DNA of 53,191 nucleotides from JAUUSJ01 sp051880475 (GCA_051880475.1 JBJEOA010000031.1:1-53191), one strand, 5' to 3'; shown: positions 42,754 to 51,698, counted from the stretch's first letter. A program made the numbers and translations. The notes: a model not told the origin generated them from the sequence alone.

Positions 42754-42823
42754 CCTTTCTAAAGACTTATATTACATGATATTTCCTATTTTAACAACTG
42801 TATTTTCTTTCCATAATTTAACA

Positions 42824-42868
42824 AAAAAGATATCATAAAATAGAGTGATTATTTTATGATATCTTTTT
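42824..42868. terminator. Bidirectional terminator, 19-bp stem
   Basis: AAAAAGATATCATAAAATA (42824-42842) and its perfect complement (42850-42868) enclose a 7-nt loop; A and T tails make it work in either direction. It ends the YdjM/AGCS transcript on the minus strand. Confidence 0.9.
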
Positions 42869-42936
42869 ATTCTTTTATCTAAGCTCTCTTTCCATGCCAT
42901 ATCTATCCTTCTTTTTACTAAGAGCAGAAAATAAAC

Positions 42937-43536
42937 TTAAAAAATAAGACGAAGTACATGAAAGATAACTAATAAACTAGAAATTATAATAAGCACTCCA
43001 TTCACATAGGGATTAGAAGCCTTACATAATGAAATACAAACTTTTTTTTCCAGCGGGAAAAAAAGCTGAAGCCCTTTTTTGTTTAGAAGATCCAAAATCA
43101 AATGGGAAACAAATCCAATAAGATAATACATATAATACTTTGGAAATGCCATATAAATACAAAATATGAATAGAGCTCCTCCCAAAATAGAGTGGGTAAA
43201 ACTTCTATGCTTTGTGCTTAGCCCTATGAAACAAAGCAAGAGAAAAAGCGCGATTCCCCGAAAAATCGAATCGAAAACCTCGCTCAGTGAAAAATACGCC
43301 ACTACATCAAAATCAAAGCATTGCTTAATTAAACTTAAAATCATAACGGTTGAAAAAGTAATGACAATAAGTTTTGAAATTTTTTGCCCAAGCTTTGACT
43401 GAAATAAATCCACATCTGGAGTTAATCCACCCAAACAGGCAAGAGAAGCCCCAAATAAAATCGTTATCGGTTTACTTGGCTGCATAATTGTGACAGCTGC
43501 CGCTACAGCCGCAAAAGAATGGGTTCTCCCTGTCAT
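42937..43536 (-). CDS. YdjM/DUF457-family membrane metal-dependent hydrolase
   Basis: A 199-aa integral membrane protein of the YdjM family (LexA-regulated membrane hydrolase group). Metal-binding motifs: TGRTHSF at the start, GGLTPDVD near 37, HRSFTHSILGG near 110 and SHLILDLLNKKG near 143. About five hydrophobic segments are visible. The reaction is unknown; relatives are tied to membrane phospholipid metabolism or the SOS response. It lies 16 bp downstream of the AGCS symporter in the same direction, so the two may be co-transcribed. Confidence 0.85.
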   Translation of the reverse strand: MTGRTHSFAAVAAAVTIMQPSKPITILFGASLACLGGLTPDVDLFQSKLGQKISKLIVITFSTVMILSLIKQCFDFDVVAYFSLSEVFDSIFRGIALFLLLCFIGLSTKHRSFTHSILGGALFIFCIYMAFPKYYMYYLIGFVSHLILDLLNKKGLQLFFPLEKKVCISLCKASNPYVNGVLIIISSLLVIFHVLRLIF

Positions 43537-43552
43537 AATACCTTACTCCTTT

Positions 43553-44947
43553 CTATCTCTCTTTCTTTTTTAATTCTTCATAAGATTTCAAGCAATCTAA
43601 TGCTTTTTTCGATAGAGGATATAGCATAAAAATATTAAATAGAGTCATCAATCCCACTCCGACATCTCCTAAATCCCAGACAACCGTATACGCTGCAAGT
43701 CCGCCTACAAATAACATAGCTAACGCCAAAATTTTATATGCGGTCTGTGAAATCCAATTATCCCCAAATAGATACGCGACATTGGAGCGCGCATAAAATA
43801 AAATTCCAATAAAAGTAGAAAAACTAAAAAGCCATAAAGTCACTGCGATAAAAATGACACCAAACTGTCCAAGGTGATACTCCATCGCTTTTTGCATTAA
43901 ATCCATGCCAACGAGCCCCTTCGTAAGCTCTGCCGGCGTCAATAACATAATCATAGCTGTACAGCTACAAATCAAAATAGTATCTATAAATACACCAAGC
44001 GCCTGTGCCAATCCCACTTTTGCCGGATGGTCTGTCTGTGCCGTCGCTGCCGCACAGGGAGCTGAGCCTGAACCCGCCTCATTCGAAAATAAGCCACGTT
44101 TTACGCCGTTCATTAATACAGCACCAAAACTACCTCCCACAGCCTGCCTTAGACCAAACGCTTCTGAAAAAATTCGCCCAAACACGGCCGGAACTTGATT
44201 AAGATTAATCAAAATAAGGATAACTGTTATCATGAAATAACATCCTGCCATAATCGGAACTAATATATCTAGCACTTTAACAGTCGCATTTTTTCTAAGC
44301 ACAATAATCGCCGCTAGTACTACTAACGCAATCGTCGTATAAATCGGTGGAATCTGAAACGCATTTTTAAACGCAGATGTAACAGAATTGCTAATCACCT
44401 GACTAATTCCACACCAACAAATCAAACCAGAAACTGCAAATAACACAGATAAAGGAACATATCTTCTTGGCTTTCCACTCTTCTCCTCAAAATATCGATG
44501 AATATAATACGCAGGGCCGCCTCGATATCCTCCGTAGAGAGGGTCTTTTTCTTTATAAATCTGTGCCAAAGTCGCCTCAATAAATGCGGTAGACGAGCCA
44601 ATCAACGCCGTTACCCACATCCAAAACACTGCTCCGGCACCGCCGACAGAAATCGCCGCAACTACACCGACTAGATTTCCCATTCCCACTCGAGTGGCCG
44701 TTGATACAATCAACGTCTGCACTACCGATAACGTATTATTTTTTCCATCCTTTTTCTCTAATACCGCCGCTATCATATCTTTAAATAAACGAATCGGCAA
44801 AAATCGTGTGCGAATAGTAAAATAAATTCCCGTAGGAATTAATAAAATGACTAAGATAGATAGAGGTATCGTTCCCCCACCTGGCAGAGGGAGAACAATC
44901 AAATCTCCCCAAAGAAAATTGTAAATGACTTGAATTAACTTAACCAT
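43553..44947 (-). CDS. Alanine/glycine:sodium symporter (AGCS family)
   Basis: A 464-aa transporter with ten to eleven membrane spans that takes up alanine or glycine with sodium. Signature motifs: ATRVGMGNLVGVVAAISVGGAGAVFWMW is represented by RVGMGNLVGVVAAI, then KDPLYGGYRGGPAYYIH and LFSNEAGSGSAPCAAA, all typical of AlsT/DagA-type proteins. The start is set at the ATG at 44947 behind GGAGG; the frame stays open to 45001 through a leader hairpin. It follows the M14 gene and may supply or recover amino acids linked to that operon, but it has a separate predicted promoter. Confidence 0.92.
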   Translation of the reverse strand: MVKLIQVIYNFLWGDLIVLPLPGGGTIPLSILVILLIPTGIYFTIRTRFLPIRLFKDMIAAVLEKKDGKNNTLSVVQTLIVSTATRVGMGNLVGVVAAISVGGAGAVFWMWVTALIGSSTAFIEATLAQIYKEKDPLYGGYRGGPAYYIHRYFEEKSGKPRRYVPLSVLFAVSGLICWCGISQVISNSVTSAFKNAFQIPPIYTTIALVVLAAIIVLRKNATVKVLDILVPIMAGCYFMITVILILINLNQVPAVFGRIFSEAFGLRQAVGGSFGAVLMNGVKRGLFSNEAGSGSAPCAAATAQTDHPAKVGLAQALGVFIDTILICSCTAMIMLLTPAELTKGLVGMDLMQKAMEYHLGQFGVIFIAVTLWLFSFSTFIGILFYARSNVAYLFGDNWISQTAYKILALAMLFVGGLAAYTVVWDLGDVGVGLMTLFNIFMLYPLSKKALDCLKSYEELKKKER

Positions 44948-44955
44948 ACTTTCCT

Positions 44956-45000
44956 CCAAAAATAAATGCCCTGCTCCTTTATCAAAGCAAGGCATATTCA
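44956..45000 (-). promoter_or_regulatory. Leader hairpin before the AGCS symporter
   Basis: In the short leader a stem formed by TGCCTTGCTTT and AAAGGAGCAGGGCA is followed by TTTATTTTT and then directly by the GGAGG site. It looks like a small terminator/attenuator or a structure affecting ribosome access. No glycine or other riboswitch aptamer is visible upstream; only about 100 bp separate the genes. Confidence 0.35.
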
Positions 45001-45103
45001 TTTGCTCTTTTTTTATAATACCATATTAAGAGCAGATTGAAAACAAAAATTTTAAATTTGCCGTCGAAAAGTCTCATTTACTTTCTCTTATGGAACATTT
45101 TTA

Positions 45104-46030
45104 TTATCTTCTCACTAACTTAATCACCGCCGTATCTGCATACGTCAACGGCTCATTATGTATGAAAAACATATAAGCATCCACTGGAGCGAAAAGTGTC
45201 TCCATAATTTCCCCGTCATAAGGATTTACAACATTTGCAAGTGGCTGTCCGACAAAAACCTCCGCCCCAGCCTTTACCAACGGCTCAAATATACCAGATT
45301 TCGCCGTCTGCACCGAAATCATTTCCGTATCTTTTACTACTTTCGATTTTGCAATTTCAGGTCCGCTATATTTTATAATTCCCTGACTAGACAAAAAACT
45401 CATTATAGATAACACTGCCTGTCCAGCTGCGTTTCTATCTATTCTAGAAGTTGTCGTTGTATAAAGCGAAAATGCCTGCGTATTCCACACCTGCCAATTA
45501 TAATTTAATGTCGTCGTATCATACGGTCTTACCTCTCTCACTACGACATACGGAAGACCAAATTTTTTAGCTAGCTCCACATTACTATATCCCTCATCCA
45601 TCATGCGAATATGAGGCATAAAATCTCCCGGCATATAAAACGAAGTAAACTGAATTCCGTATTCAAAATCCATAATTTCTCGAAATACACCGTCCGCAAT
45701 TCTCTGAGTCGTCTCTCCCAAATCATATCCTGGAAACATTCGATTAATATCGGTATTATCCGTAGGCCAAAATCTCTTTTGGATATTCATAGAATAGGGA
45801 TTCATAGATGGAATAATAAGAATCTTATTTCCCTCTCTAATTCTTCCCTCTTCCTCAAGCTGCTTAAATTTCTTTATTAACTGAGAACAGCAATAAATTT
45901 GCTGTACCTCATTTCCTCTAGAGCTTCCTACAATACAGACAGATTTTTTTCCCTCACCAAATTCATATCCAGTCACTCGAAAATTATCTCGGTACATCCC
46001 CTTAATCTCATAAATTATCTTCTTATTCAT
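45104..46030 (-). CDS. M14 AspA/AstE-like protein with lost zinc ligands
   Basis: A 308-aa paralogue of the protein encoded just upstream. The zinc motif HGDE is replaced by SSRGNE (Arg38 for His), and the second His motif DIHAS is replaced by GIQFTS (Gln127 for His). Glu41 and a C-terminal Glu region (VVVREVRP) remain. The DNTDINRMFPG motif and the C-terminal barrel-like domain (LVKAGAEVFVGQPLANVVNPYDGEI type) are kept. It is probably a pseudoenzyme that pairs with or regulates the active copy. An 8-bp overlap with the upstream gene shows translational coupling. Confidence 0.85.
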   Translation of the reverse strand: MNKKIIYEIKGMYRDNFRVTGYEFGEGKKSVCIVGSSRGNEVQQIYCCSQLIKKFKQLEEEGRIREGNKILIIPSMNPYSMNIQKRFWPTDNTDINRMFPGYDLGETTQRIADGVFREIMDFEYGIQFTSFYMPGDFMPHIRMMDEGYSNVELAKKFGLPYVVVREVRPYDTTTLNYNWQVWNTQAFSLYTTTTSRIDRNAAGQAVLSIMSFLSSQGIIKYSGPEIAKSKVVKDTEMISVQTAKSGIFEPLVKAGAEVFVGQPLANVVNPYDGEIMETLFAPVDAYMFFIHNEPLTYADTAVIKLVRR

Positions 46031-46973
46031 GACGGTATACCTCCCTTCTTAGCAGACGTCCCATCAAAGAGCCCTCATCTACAATCGGATAATCACGGAT
46101 TGTAAAAAGAATACCGTCCACTGGAGCTTTTACCTCGTCTAGTACTTTTCCACATAGGGGGTCGACAATTCTTCCAATGACTTGTCCCTGTCTTAATTCT
46201 TCCCAGTGCTTTACAGAAGGTATAAACAAACCTCCAACACTCGCATTTAGATAGCTTACATCATCAGGATTTCTCGAAATAATCGGTTTTCTAGTTTTTT
46301 TCACCTCTCCGCTCCAGATTCCAAGAGTTCGCATGACATTTAAAATTCCGTCCACCATCTGGTCTCCGTAATCTTTTGTAATTCTCATTCCCACTCCCAT
46401 TTCTACGACGAGAGTAGGCGTTCCTGTACTATTTAAACTATAGGCAAAGGTTGACTCAAGTACCGTACTCGCACCATGCACCCATATAAAATCAATATTC
46501 GTCTCCTCAGCTAGTGGAACTAAAGTCTCCTCATGCAATTCATTAATCCTTATCTGGGGAATTTCCGTTAAATAAATATTACTTGCGTGAATATCAATAA
46601 CCAAATCAGAGCCTGCGACATCTTTTATTATTTTTGCCGCCAAATGCTCCGTCATATTTCCATCTATATCACCGGGAAATAGACGGTTCATATCTAAGTC
46701 AAAAGCCGGAATTCCCCTTGTAATCGAGTCAATTCCAAGCGGATTCATCGCTGGATAAATATCCACAATCCCTGTCAAATTTTCTTTTTCTTCTTCTATA
46801 CGTCGCTGTAACTCAAAGCAGACATATTGACCTTCTAACTCATCTCCATGTATGCCAGTGACAATGCTAATACGTTTCATCTTATCTATCTTTTTTTCTG
46901 GCGTAAGACGATTTTTTTTAATTTCCAATACCTCATCTACTGGAAGTCCCACCGATGCTATTGTCTTTATCAT
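46023..46973 (-). CDS. M14 succinylglutamate desuccinylase/aspartoacylase-like hydrolase
   Basis: A 316-aa zinc carboxypeptidase-fold amidohydrolase. Zinc ligands His42 and Glu45 (GIHGDELEG) and His129 (DIHAS), and catalytic Glu191 (VVEMG) are all present, and DLDMNRLFPG is the substrate-site motif, so it looks active. A C-terminal domain (about 220-316; GGLFIPSVKHWEELRQGQVIGRI) is typical of AstE/AspA-like proteins. Its substrate is unknown; in this operon it may hydrolyse an amide made by the ATP-grasp ligase. It follows the transglutaminase gene by 6 bp and overlaps the degenerate paralogue by 8 bp. Confidence 0.88.
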   Translation of the reverse strand: MIKTIASVGLPVDEVLEIKKNRLTPEKKIDKMKRISIVTGIHGDELEGQYVCFELQRRIEEEKENLTGIVDIYPAMNPLGIDSITRGIPAFDLDMNRLFPGDIDGNMTEHLAAKIIKDVAGSDLVIDIHASNIYLTEIPQIRINELHEETLVPLAEETNIDFIWVHGASTVLESTFAYSLNSTGTPTLVVEMGVGMRITKDYGDQMVDGILNVMRTLGIWSGEVKKTRKPIISRNPDDVSYLNASVGGLFIPSVKHWEELRQGQVIGRIVDPLCGKVLDEVKAPVDGILFTIRDYPIVDEGSLMGRLLRREVYRHE

Positions 46974-46979
46974 AAAATC

Positions 46980-47768
46980 TCAATCCTTTTTCTCAACTGA
47001 TACAAATATTTTTTGTGACTGCTCGCCACCACCCCACATAATTCCTCGGTTAATGGCACATTCCGAGGCATCTCTTCCATCACCTAATTTTATATAACCA
47101 TCTAAAACTAGACAATCATTTGTAGGGTCAAACCCAACCCACTTATCACCGCAAATTGCCTCCACCCAGGCATGACTTTCTCCCTCTCCTATAATTAGCC
47201 CACATACATAGCGCGCAGGAATACCCGCTAACCTAAGCAGCGTAATATAAATATGTGCATAGTCTTGACATACTCCCCTTCTCATCTCCCACGCTGCCTC
47301 AGCAGACGTATACACTTTTGTCACATTTTTCTCATACTTAAAGTCTTCATACAACTTATGCATCAAATAAATGCATTTCTCATAATCATCTTTACATTCA
47401 GAAAAATCAAATGTTTTATAATATTCTAAAAGCTTAGAGCCTGGCTGACATTTTAAAGAAGGGAAGCGATACATTCCGATTCTCTCAGGAACTGCCTTCT
47501 CCTCATAATCTGTCTGAATAATCTCAACATCCCCTGTGATATGAAAGATAAATTTATCATGTGGCTCTCTCACACATCCATATATCTGTCTATTTTTATG
47601 AGAATCCTCTCCAAAAGAATATTTTACTTTTGGCAATACAGAAATTTCCATTTTTAGTAAACGCTGTCTCTCATCATCTTTTGGTATACATTTTATTGTA
47701 AAATAGCATCTATTTACAGGGATGGCATAGCTTATTTCCATATTATATTCAAAATGTAAACATTCCAC
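46980..47768 (-). CDS. Transglutaminase-like cysteine protease
   Basis: A 262-aa transglutaminase-superfamily protein. The catalytic triad is present: Cys in RRGVCQDYAH (about residue 167), His in GESHAWVE (about 199) and Asp in GFDPTND (about 215). The N-terminal beta-domain (about 1-110) matches the transglutaminase N-terminal domain found with Alpha-E and ATP-grasp genes. It probably cleaves or forms peptide or isopeptide bonds of the product of the neighbouring ligase. No signal sequence, so cytoplasmic. It follows the Alpha-E gene by about 26 bp. Confidence 0.9.
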   Translation of the reverse strand: MECLHFEYNMEISYAIPVNRCYFTIKCIPKDDERQRLLKMEISVLPKVKYSFGEDSHKNRQIYGCVREPHDKFIFHITGDVEIIQTDYEEKAVPERIGMYRFPSLKCQPGSKLLEYYKTFDFSECKDDYEKCIYLMHKLYEDFKYEKNVTKVYTSAEAAWEMRRGVCQDYAHIYITLLRLAGIPARYVCGLIIGEGESHAWVEAICGDKWVGFDPTNDCLVLDGYIKLGDGRDASECAINRGIMWGGGEQSQKIFVSVEKKD

Positions 47769-47794
47769 TGAATCACTCCTAACTAGTTTTATTA

Positions 47795-48457
47795 TTATAA
47801 AATTGTCTCAACAACAGACACAATTTTATAATAGTCTAATTCAGAGTTTTCTACAAGCTCTTTTACTAATTCAAGCTTACTCTCATCGTAAGAGAGTCCA
47901 CTTCTTTGAACACGAGGAATCATACGGCATACTTCCCGAATCAACTCTTTTTGTGAAGCGCCAAGTCTTGCATATAAATCAATTCTCTCAATTCGCTTTC
48001 CAGCCTTAATAATATTTCTTACTTCCTCTGAATCAATTCTGTCATCCGCAATTCCCCAAAATGCCAATATATGGTCTATGATTTCTTGCATCTCAATTAA
48101 AGGTGCCTTGCTTTTTGCCGCCTTATTCATATCGTAGATGGCAAGCTGTATGTACGATAGAGCTTCCGAGCCAATACTTTCTCGAAGAACGATGGCATTG
48201 TCGTATGCTCTGTTTAAATTGCTAATAATAGAATCTGGATTTTCTGCGTCAAAAGGATATCTCCTTTTAAAATCATCTTTCGATGAATAAATATTTGGAA
48301 TATCGATGGAATTACAAAACTCCTCATAGCTATCTGTAATCTCATCAATCATATTGTCAAAACTCTGAGAATAAATACGAAGTGTCGTATAAACCCTCTC
48401 TGTATATCTTCCTAACCAATATAAACGGTTCGCCTGTTCTACTGAGATAATACCCAT
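47795..48457 (-). CDS. Alpha-E domain protein
   Basis: A 220-aa, almost fully helical protein of the Alpha-E family, with the signature start MGIISVEQANRLYWLGRYTER and helices containing AYDNAIVLRESIGSEALSYI. Alpha-E proteins occur almost only beside circularly permuted ATP-grasp and transglutaminase genes and probably form part of a peptide-synthesis complex; the biochemical role is unknown. Its start overlaps the ATP-grasp gene by 19 bp. Confidence 0.92.
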   Translation of the reverse strand: MGIISVEQANRLYWLGRYTERVYTTLRIYSQSFDNMIDEITDSYEEFCNSIDIPNIYSSKDDFKRRYPFDAENPDSIISNLNRAYDNAIVLRESIGSEALSYIQLAIYDMNKAAKSKAPLIEMQEIIDHILAFWGIADDRIDSEEVRNIIKAGKRIERIDLYARLGASQKELIREVCRMIPRVQRSGLSYDESKLELVKELVENSELDYYKIVSVVETIL

Positions 48458-49758
48458 GTGTCTTTAAAACCTCCTCCCTGAGATGAATTCACAATAAAGG
48501 AATCTGGATTTCTAGAAAATCTAGTCAAACCACTCTTCCAAACAAGTGGCTCATCTGCCATCAAGACAAACGCTCTAAGGTCAGCCTTTCTAGGCACAAC
48601 CTCTCCATTTTCCAAAATCTCTAAATCCTGAAAATCAATAACTTCCTGTGCAATAAATCTCCTTGGCTCTCTCTTTAATAGTTCTATAAAGTTTTCCTTT
48701 TGCTCCTTTGTCAAAGAATTGCCAAATACAACTCCGTATCCACCGGCCTCTGCGACATCTTTTAAGACAAGCTTATCAAAGTTTTCAAGTACATACTTCA
48801 TATCCTCCTCATAAAATGGAAGATAAGTCGGTGCATTTTGAAGAATCGGCTCTTCATTCAAATAATATTTTATCATCTTTGGAACAAAATAATAAATTCC
48901 CTTATCATCTGCCACTCCATTTCCAGGTACATTTAGTAGAGCGACATTTCCTTTTTTAAATACGTCATATATATGTGGAATTCCAATTAAGGATTCTGGA
49001 TTAAAATTCATAGGGTCTAAGTATTCATCCGAAATTCTTCGATAAACTGCCCCAACTCTCTCCTTCTTTCCAGTCGCCGTCATATAATATAGCTTATCAT
49101 CTTCCACCATAAGCTCTGAGCCGTTCACAAGATGTGCCCCTGTCTTCTCAGCAAGATAAGAATGTTCAAAATATGCCGCATTATATCTTCCAGGAGTCAA
49201 AATAACCGTATGTCCACCCACATTGACATGATCCATCGTTCTCCTTAAAAGGTCGGCATAATTTCTATTATCCTCAAGTCTTGTATTTTGAAATGTCTCA
49301 GGAGCACTTCTCCTACAAAATTCTCTCGCTATCATCGGATAAGAAGCTCCTGATGGCACTCTTAAATTATCCTCTAAAATATACCACTCATTATTTTTCC
49401 CTTTTACAAGGTCTATTCCAGAAATATGAGAGTAAATCTCCTTTGGCGGTGTCACTCCCTCACATTCTGCCATATATCCGCTAGAAGCAAAAATAAAATC
49501 TTCTGGAACAATCCCATCTTTTACAATCTGTTTTTTACTGTAAATATCCTTTAAAAATAAATTAAGGGCCACAACACGTTGTTTGAGCCCTTTCTCTAAA
49601 TAATTAAATTCTTCATGTTCTATGATTCTTGGTATTGAATCAAATGGAAATAACTGTTCCTTAAATACGTTATTTTTATAAATTCCAAATTTCACACCAT
49701 AACGCGCCAATAATTCATTTATCTTGTCCGTATGCTGTAGCAGTTCTAATCGCTTCAT
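48439..49758 (-). CDS. Circularly permuted ATP-grasp ligase
   Basis: A 439-aa CP_ATP-grasp protein, predicted to ligate amino acids or a peptide to a carboxylate with ATP. Family marks: SSGYMAECEG, EWYILEDNLRVPSGASY (about 127-143), VILTPGRYNAAYFEH, YRRISDEYLDP, GNGVADDKGIY, and the closing SSQGGGFKDTWVL. The permuted order (RDLxV-type end before the lid) is as in the family. It heads a minus-strand operon with Alpha-E, transglutaminase and two M14 genes. Product and substrate are unknown; Iyer and colleagues' comparative work proposed that such operons make peptides or tags. Confidence 0.92.
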   Translation of the reverse strand: MKRLELLQHTDKINELLARYGVKFGIYKNNVFKEQLFPFDSIPRIIEHEEFNYLEKGLKQRVVALNLFLKDIYSKKQIVKDGIVPEDFIFASSGYMAECEGVTPPKEIYSHISGIDLVKGKNNEWYILEDNLRVPSGASYPMIAREFCRRSAPETFQNTRLEDNRNYADLLRRTMDHVNVGGHTVILTPGRYNAAYFEHSYLAEKTGAHLVNGSELMVEDDKLYYMTATGKKERVGAVYRRISDEYLDPMNFNPESLIGIPHIYDVFKKGNVALLNVPGNGVADDKGIYYFVPKMIKYYLNEEPILQNAPTYLPFYEEDMKYVLENFDKLVLKDVAEAGGYGVVFGNSLTKEQKENFIELLKREPRRFIAQEVIDFQDLEILENGEVVPRKADLRAFVLMADEPLVWKSGLTRFSRNPDSFIVNSSQGGGFKDTWVLSQ

Positions 49759-49808
49759 GGCTATTCCTCCTACCGTTTTAAATTTAAAATGTCAATCAAA
49801 AAACAGAA

Positions 49809-49839
49809 AAAGGTGCTTTGCCCCTTGCAAAACACCTTT
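49809..49839 (-). terminator. Terminator of the PAP2/GNAT transcript
   Basis: On the minus strand AAAGGTGTTTTGC and GCAAAGCACCTTT form a 13-bp stem with one mismatch around CAAGGGG-like loop bases, followed by a T-rich run (TTCTGTTTTTT). It also insulates the ATP-grasp operon upstream. Confidence 0.85.
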
Positions 49840-49905
49840 GTTCGTAATCTCTAATTAACATTTGCTTCATGCTACCACATTCATTTTTATTTGTCAAGCA
49901 AAAAC

Positions 49906-50442
49906 TCAAACTTCTTTATTGCGTAAATAGGAAAACTTCTTAGTCATAACATAGCCAAGAATTCCACATACCACTCCAATAACTACTCCGCCGATAATAT
50001 CCGTCGGAAAATGCACATATAAATACATTCTAGAAAATGCAATCAAAATCGACAAAAAAAGTGCTATCTTCCAAAGCCATTTTCTCCTCATAGCGTAAAG
50101 TGCCACTGTGCAAGTAATTCCAGCAGCCGTGTGACCTGACGGAAAGGAATAATCTACCTGTCTGCCAATTAATAACTCAACCGCTGTATTTATATCATAC
50201 GGTCTTATTCTCGCAATAAAAGGCTTTACGATACAATTACAGAGAATTAAATCAAATACTAACGCTACAGCCAACACAATCCCAACTTTTCTCATCTTTG
50301 GAATGAGTAGTAAGACAAGCGTCAAAATAATCCATATTATTCCCGCATCGCCTAGATGTGTAATAGCTACCATCATTTTATCCATCCAGTCTGACCTTAA
50401 ATGCTGTTGAATAAAATCTAATATAGTAAATTCAAATGCCAT
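49906..50442 (-). CDS. PAP2-family membrane phosphatase
   Basis: A 178-aa membrane lipid phosphatase, as in undecaprenyl-pyrophosphate or phosphatidate phosphatases. Three active-site motifs are complete: KPFIARIRPYD (C1), FPSGHTAAG (C2) and SRMYLYVHFPTDIIGG (C3). Five to six membrane spans. The start is placed at the ATG at 50442, preceded by GAGGAG; the frame continues to 50460. It lies 30 bp downstream of a GNAT gene in the same direction. A role in recycling the cell-wall lipid carrier is likely but not shown. Confidence 0.88.
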   Translation of the reverse strand: MAFEFTILDFIQQHLRSDWMDKMMVAITHLGDAGIIWIILTLVLLLIPKMRKVGIVLAVALVFDLILCNCIVKPFIARIRPYDINTAVELLIGRQVDYSFPSGHTAAGITCTVALYAMRRKWLWKIALFLSILIAFSRMYLYVHFPTDIIGGVVIGVVCGILGYVMTKKFSYLRNKEV

Positions 50443-50472
50443 ATTTTTCTCCTCATTCAATTATAAAATCTT

Positions 50473-50910
50473 TTATAAAATCTTTTTCATTTCCATATAA
50501 GGAAGAACATCATATCCACATTTTTTATAGACAGAAACCGCATTTTCATTTTCCTCTTCCACCTCAAGTCTTATAATATGATTTGGATATTTTTGCTCTA
50601 CATAAGCAAAAAACTTTGTCCCTATGCCAGTTCCTCGATATTTAGGCTTCATATATAAATCCTCCACCCATATACAAGGCTTTCCAAACTCCGTGGAAAA
50701 ACTCTTCGCAAGCATCCCATATCCTAATATCTCATCTTCCTTTACAAAGACATATCCCTCTAAATACGGACAATCTCCCACACAGTTTTCTATATCATTT
50801 CTAAAAATCTCTTCTGAGCCATTGCTAAGAACAGCCGGAGAGGCATAAAATACTTGCATCATCTCAAAAACTTCCTTGCTATCTTCTCTTTTCATTTCTC
50901 TTATTATCAT
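50473..50910 (-). CDS. GNAT-family N-acetyltransferase
   Basis: A 145-aa acetyltransferase. The acetyl-CoA site is visible: VEDLYMKPKYRGTGIGTKFF (R-x-x-G-x-G/A, about 84-103) followed by LEVEEENENAVSVYKKCGYD. The start is set at the ATG at 50910 behind GAAGGG; an upstream ATG at 50931 has no site. The acceptor is unknown. It precedes the PAP2 gene and shares its terminator. Confidence 0.87.
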   Translation of the reverse strand: MIIREMKREDSKEVFEMMQVFYASPAVLSNGSEEIFRNDIENCVGDCPYLEGYVFVKEDEILGYGMLAKSFSTEFGKPCIWVEDLYMKPKYRGTGIGTKFFAYVEQKYPNHIIRLEVEEENENAVSVYKKCGYDVLPYMEMKKIL

Positions 50911-50925
50911 TTTATCTTTCCCTTC

Positions 50926-51009
50926 TATCATAACTCATATTTATTCCTGACTTATATATTTTTGTTGTGAATCAAAACTCGCTTCTCTTATCATAACTCA
51001 TATTTATTC
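50926..51009. repeat. Pair of 21-bp direct repeats
   Basis: The 21-bp sequence TATCATAACTCATATTTATTC occurs at 50926-50946 and again at 50989-51009, 63 bp apart, in the gap upstream of the GNAT gene. It may be a duplication scar or paired regulator sites. Confidence 0.7.
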
Positions 51010-51091
51010 ATTATTGCCTTAACCATTGCCATCAAGCGTCTACTTTTGTAAACTACCCATCACTTAAAGGTGAGCATTTTTACGCTTCGTT

Positions 51092-51649
51092 TTATAAAAT
51101 TCCAAGCCCATCTAATACTATTTTTACACCAATTAAGATAAGAATCACTCCCCCACAAAGCTCTGCTTTTGAACTATACTTTGAGCCAAATATACTTCCG
51201 ATTTTCACTCCGATTGCGGAACAGAGAAACGTTACCGCACCGATAAACGAAACCGCTGGAATAATAGAAACTTTTAAAAAGGCGAGAGTAACTCCAACCG
51301 CTAATGCATCAATACTCGTGGCAATGGCAAGCAACAACATATCTTTTGGCTGCATACGGCAATCTATACATTCCTCCTCTCCAAAGGCTTCCTTTATCAT
51401 ATTTCCTCCGATAAAAAGAAGTAAAGCAAATGCCACCCAGTGCGCATATTTTGTAATTGTCGTTGCAAAAAGACTTCCAAGCAAATATCCAAGAAAAGGC
51501 ATCAATGCCTGAAACCCGCCAAACCATGCACCGACTATTACCATATGTTTTAGTTCGATTTTCCCGATAGATAAGCCCTTACAGACAGACACTGCGAAGG
51601 CATCCATCGACACACCTACTGCCAAAATAAATAACTCCAAAATTCCCAT
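51092..51649 (-). CDS. mntP: Manganese efflux pump MntP
   Basis: A 185-aa inner-membrane Mn(II) exporter of the MntP (DUF204) family with six spans. The two inverted-repeat halves carry the conserved Asp motifs VSMDAFAVS (about residue 14-22) and TSIDALAVGV (about 110-119). GGAGG precedes the ATG. It is controlled by the Mn-sensing yybP-ykoY riboswitch immediately upstream, which confirms the substrate. Confidence 0.93.
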   Translation of the reverse strand: MGILELFILAVGVSMDAFAVSVCKGLSIGKIELKHMVIVGAWFGGFQALMPFLGYLLGSLFATTITKYAHWVAFALLLFIGGNMIKEAFGEEECIDCRMQPKDMLLLAIATSIDALAVGVTLAFLKVSIIPAVSFIGAVTFLCSAIGVKIGSIFGSKYSSKAELCGGVILILIGVKIVLDGLGIL

Positions 51650-51698
51650 TTCTCTTCCTCCTAAATTCTAAATTTATCGCTACAAAAGACTTTCATAA

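Noticed and set aside
44940..45103. Glycine riboswitch upstream of the AGCS symporter
   Set aside because: Such symporters often have one, but the gap is only about 100 bp and shows no tandem glycine aptamer core.
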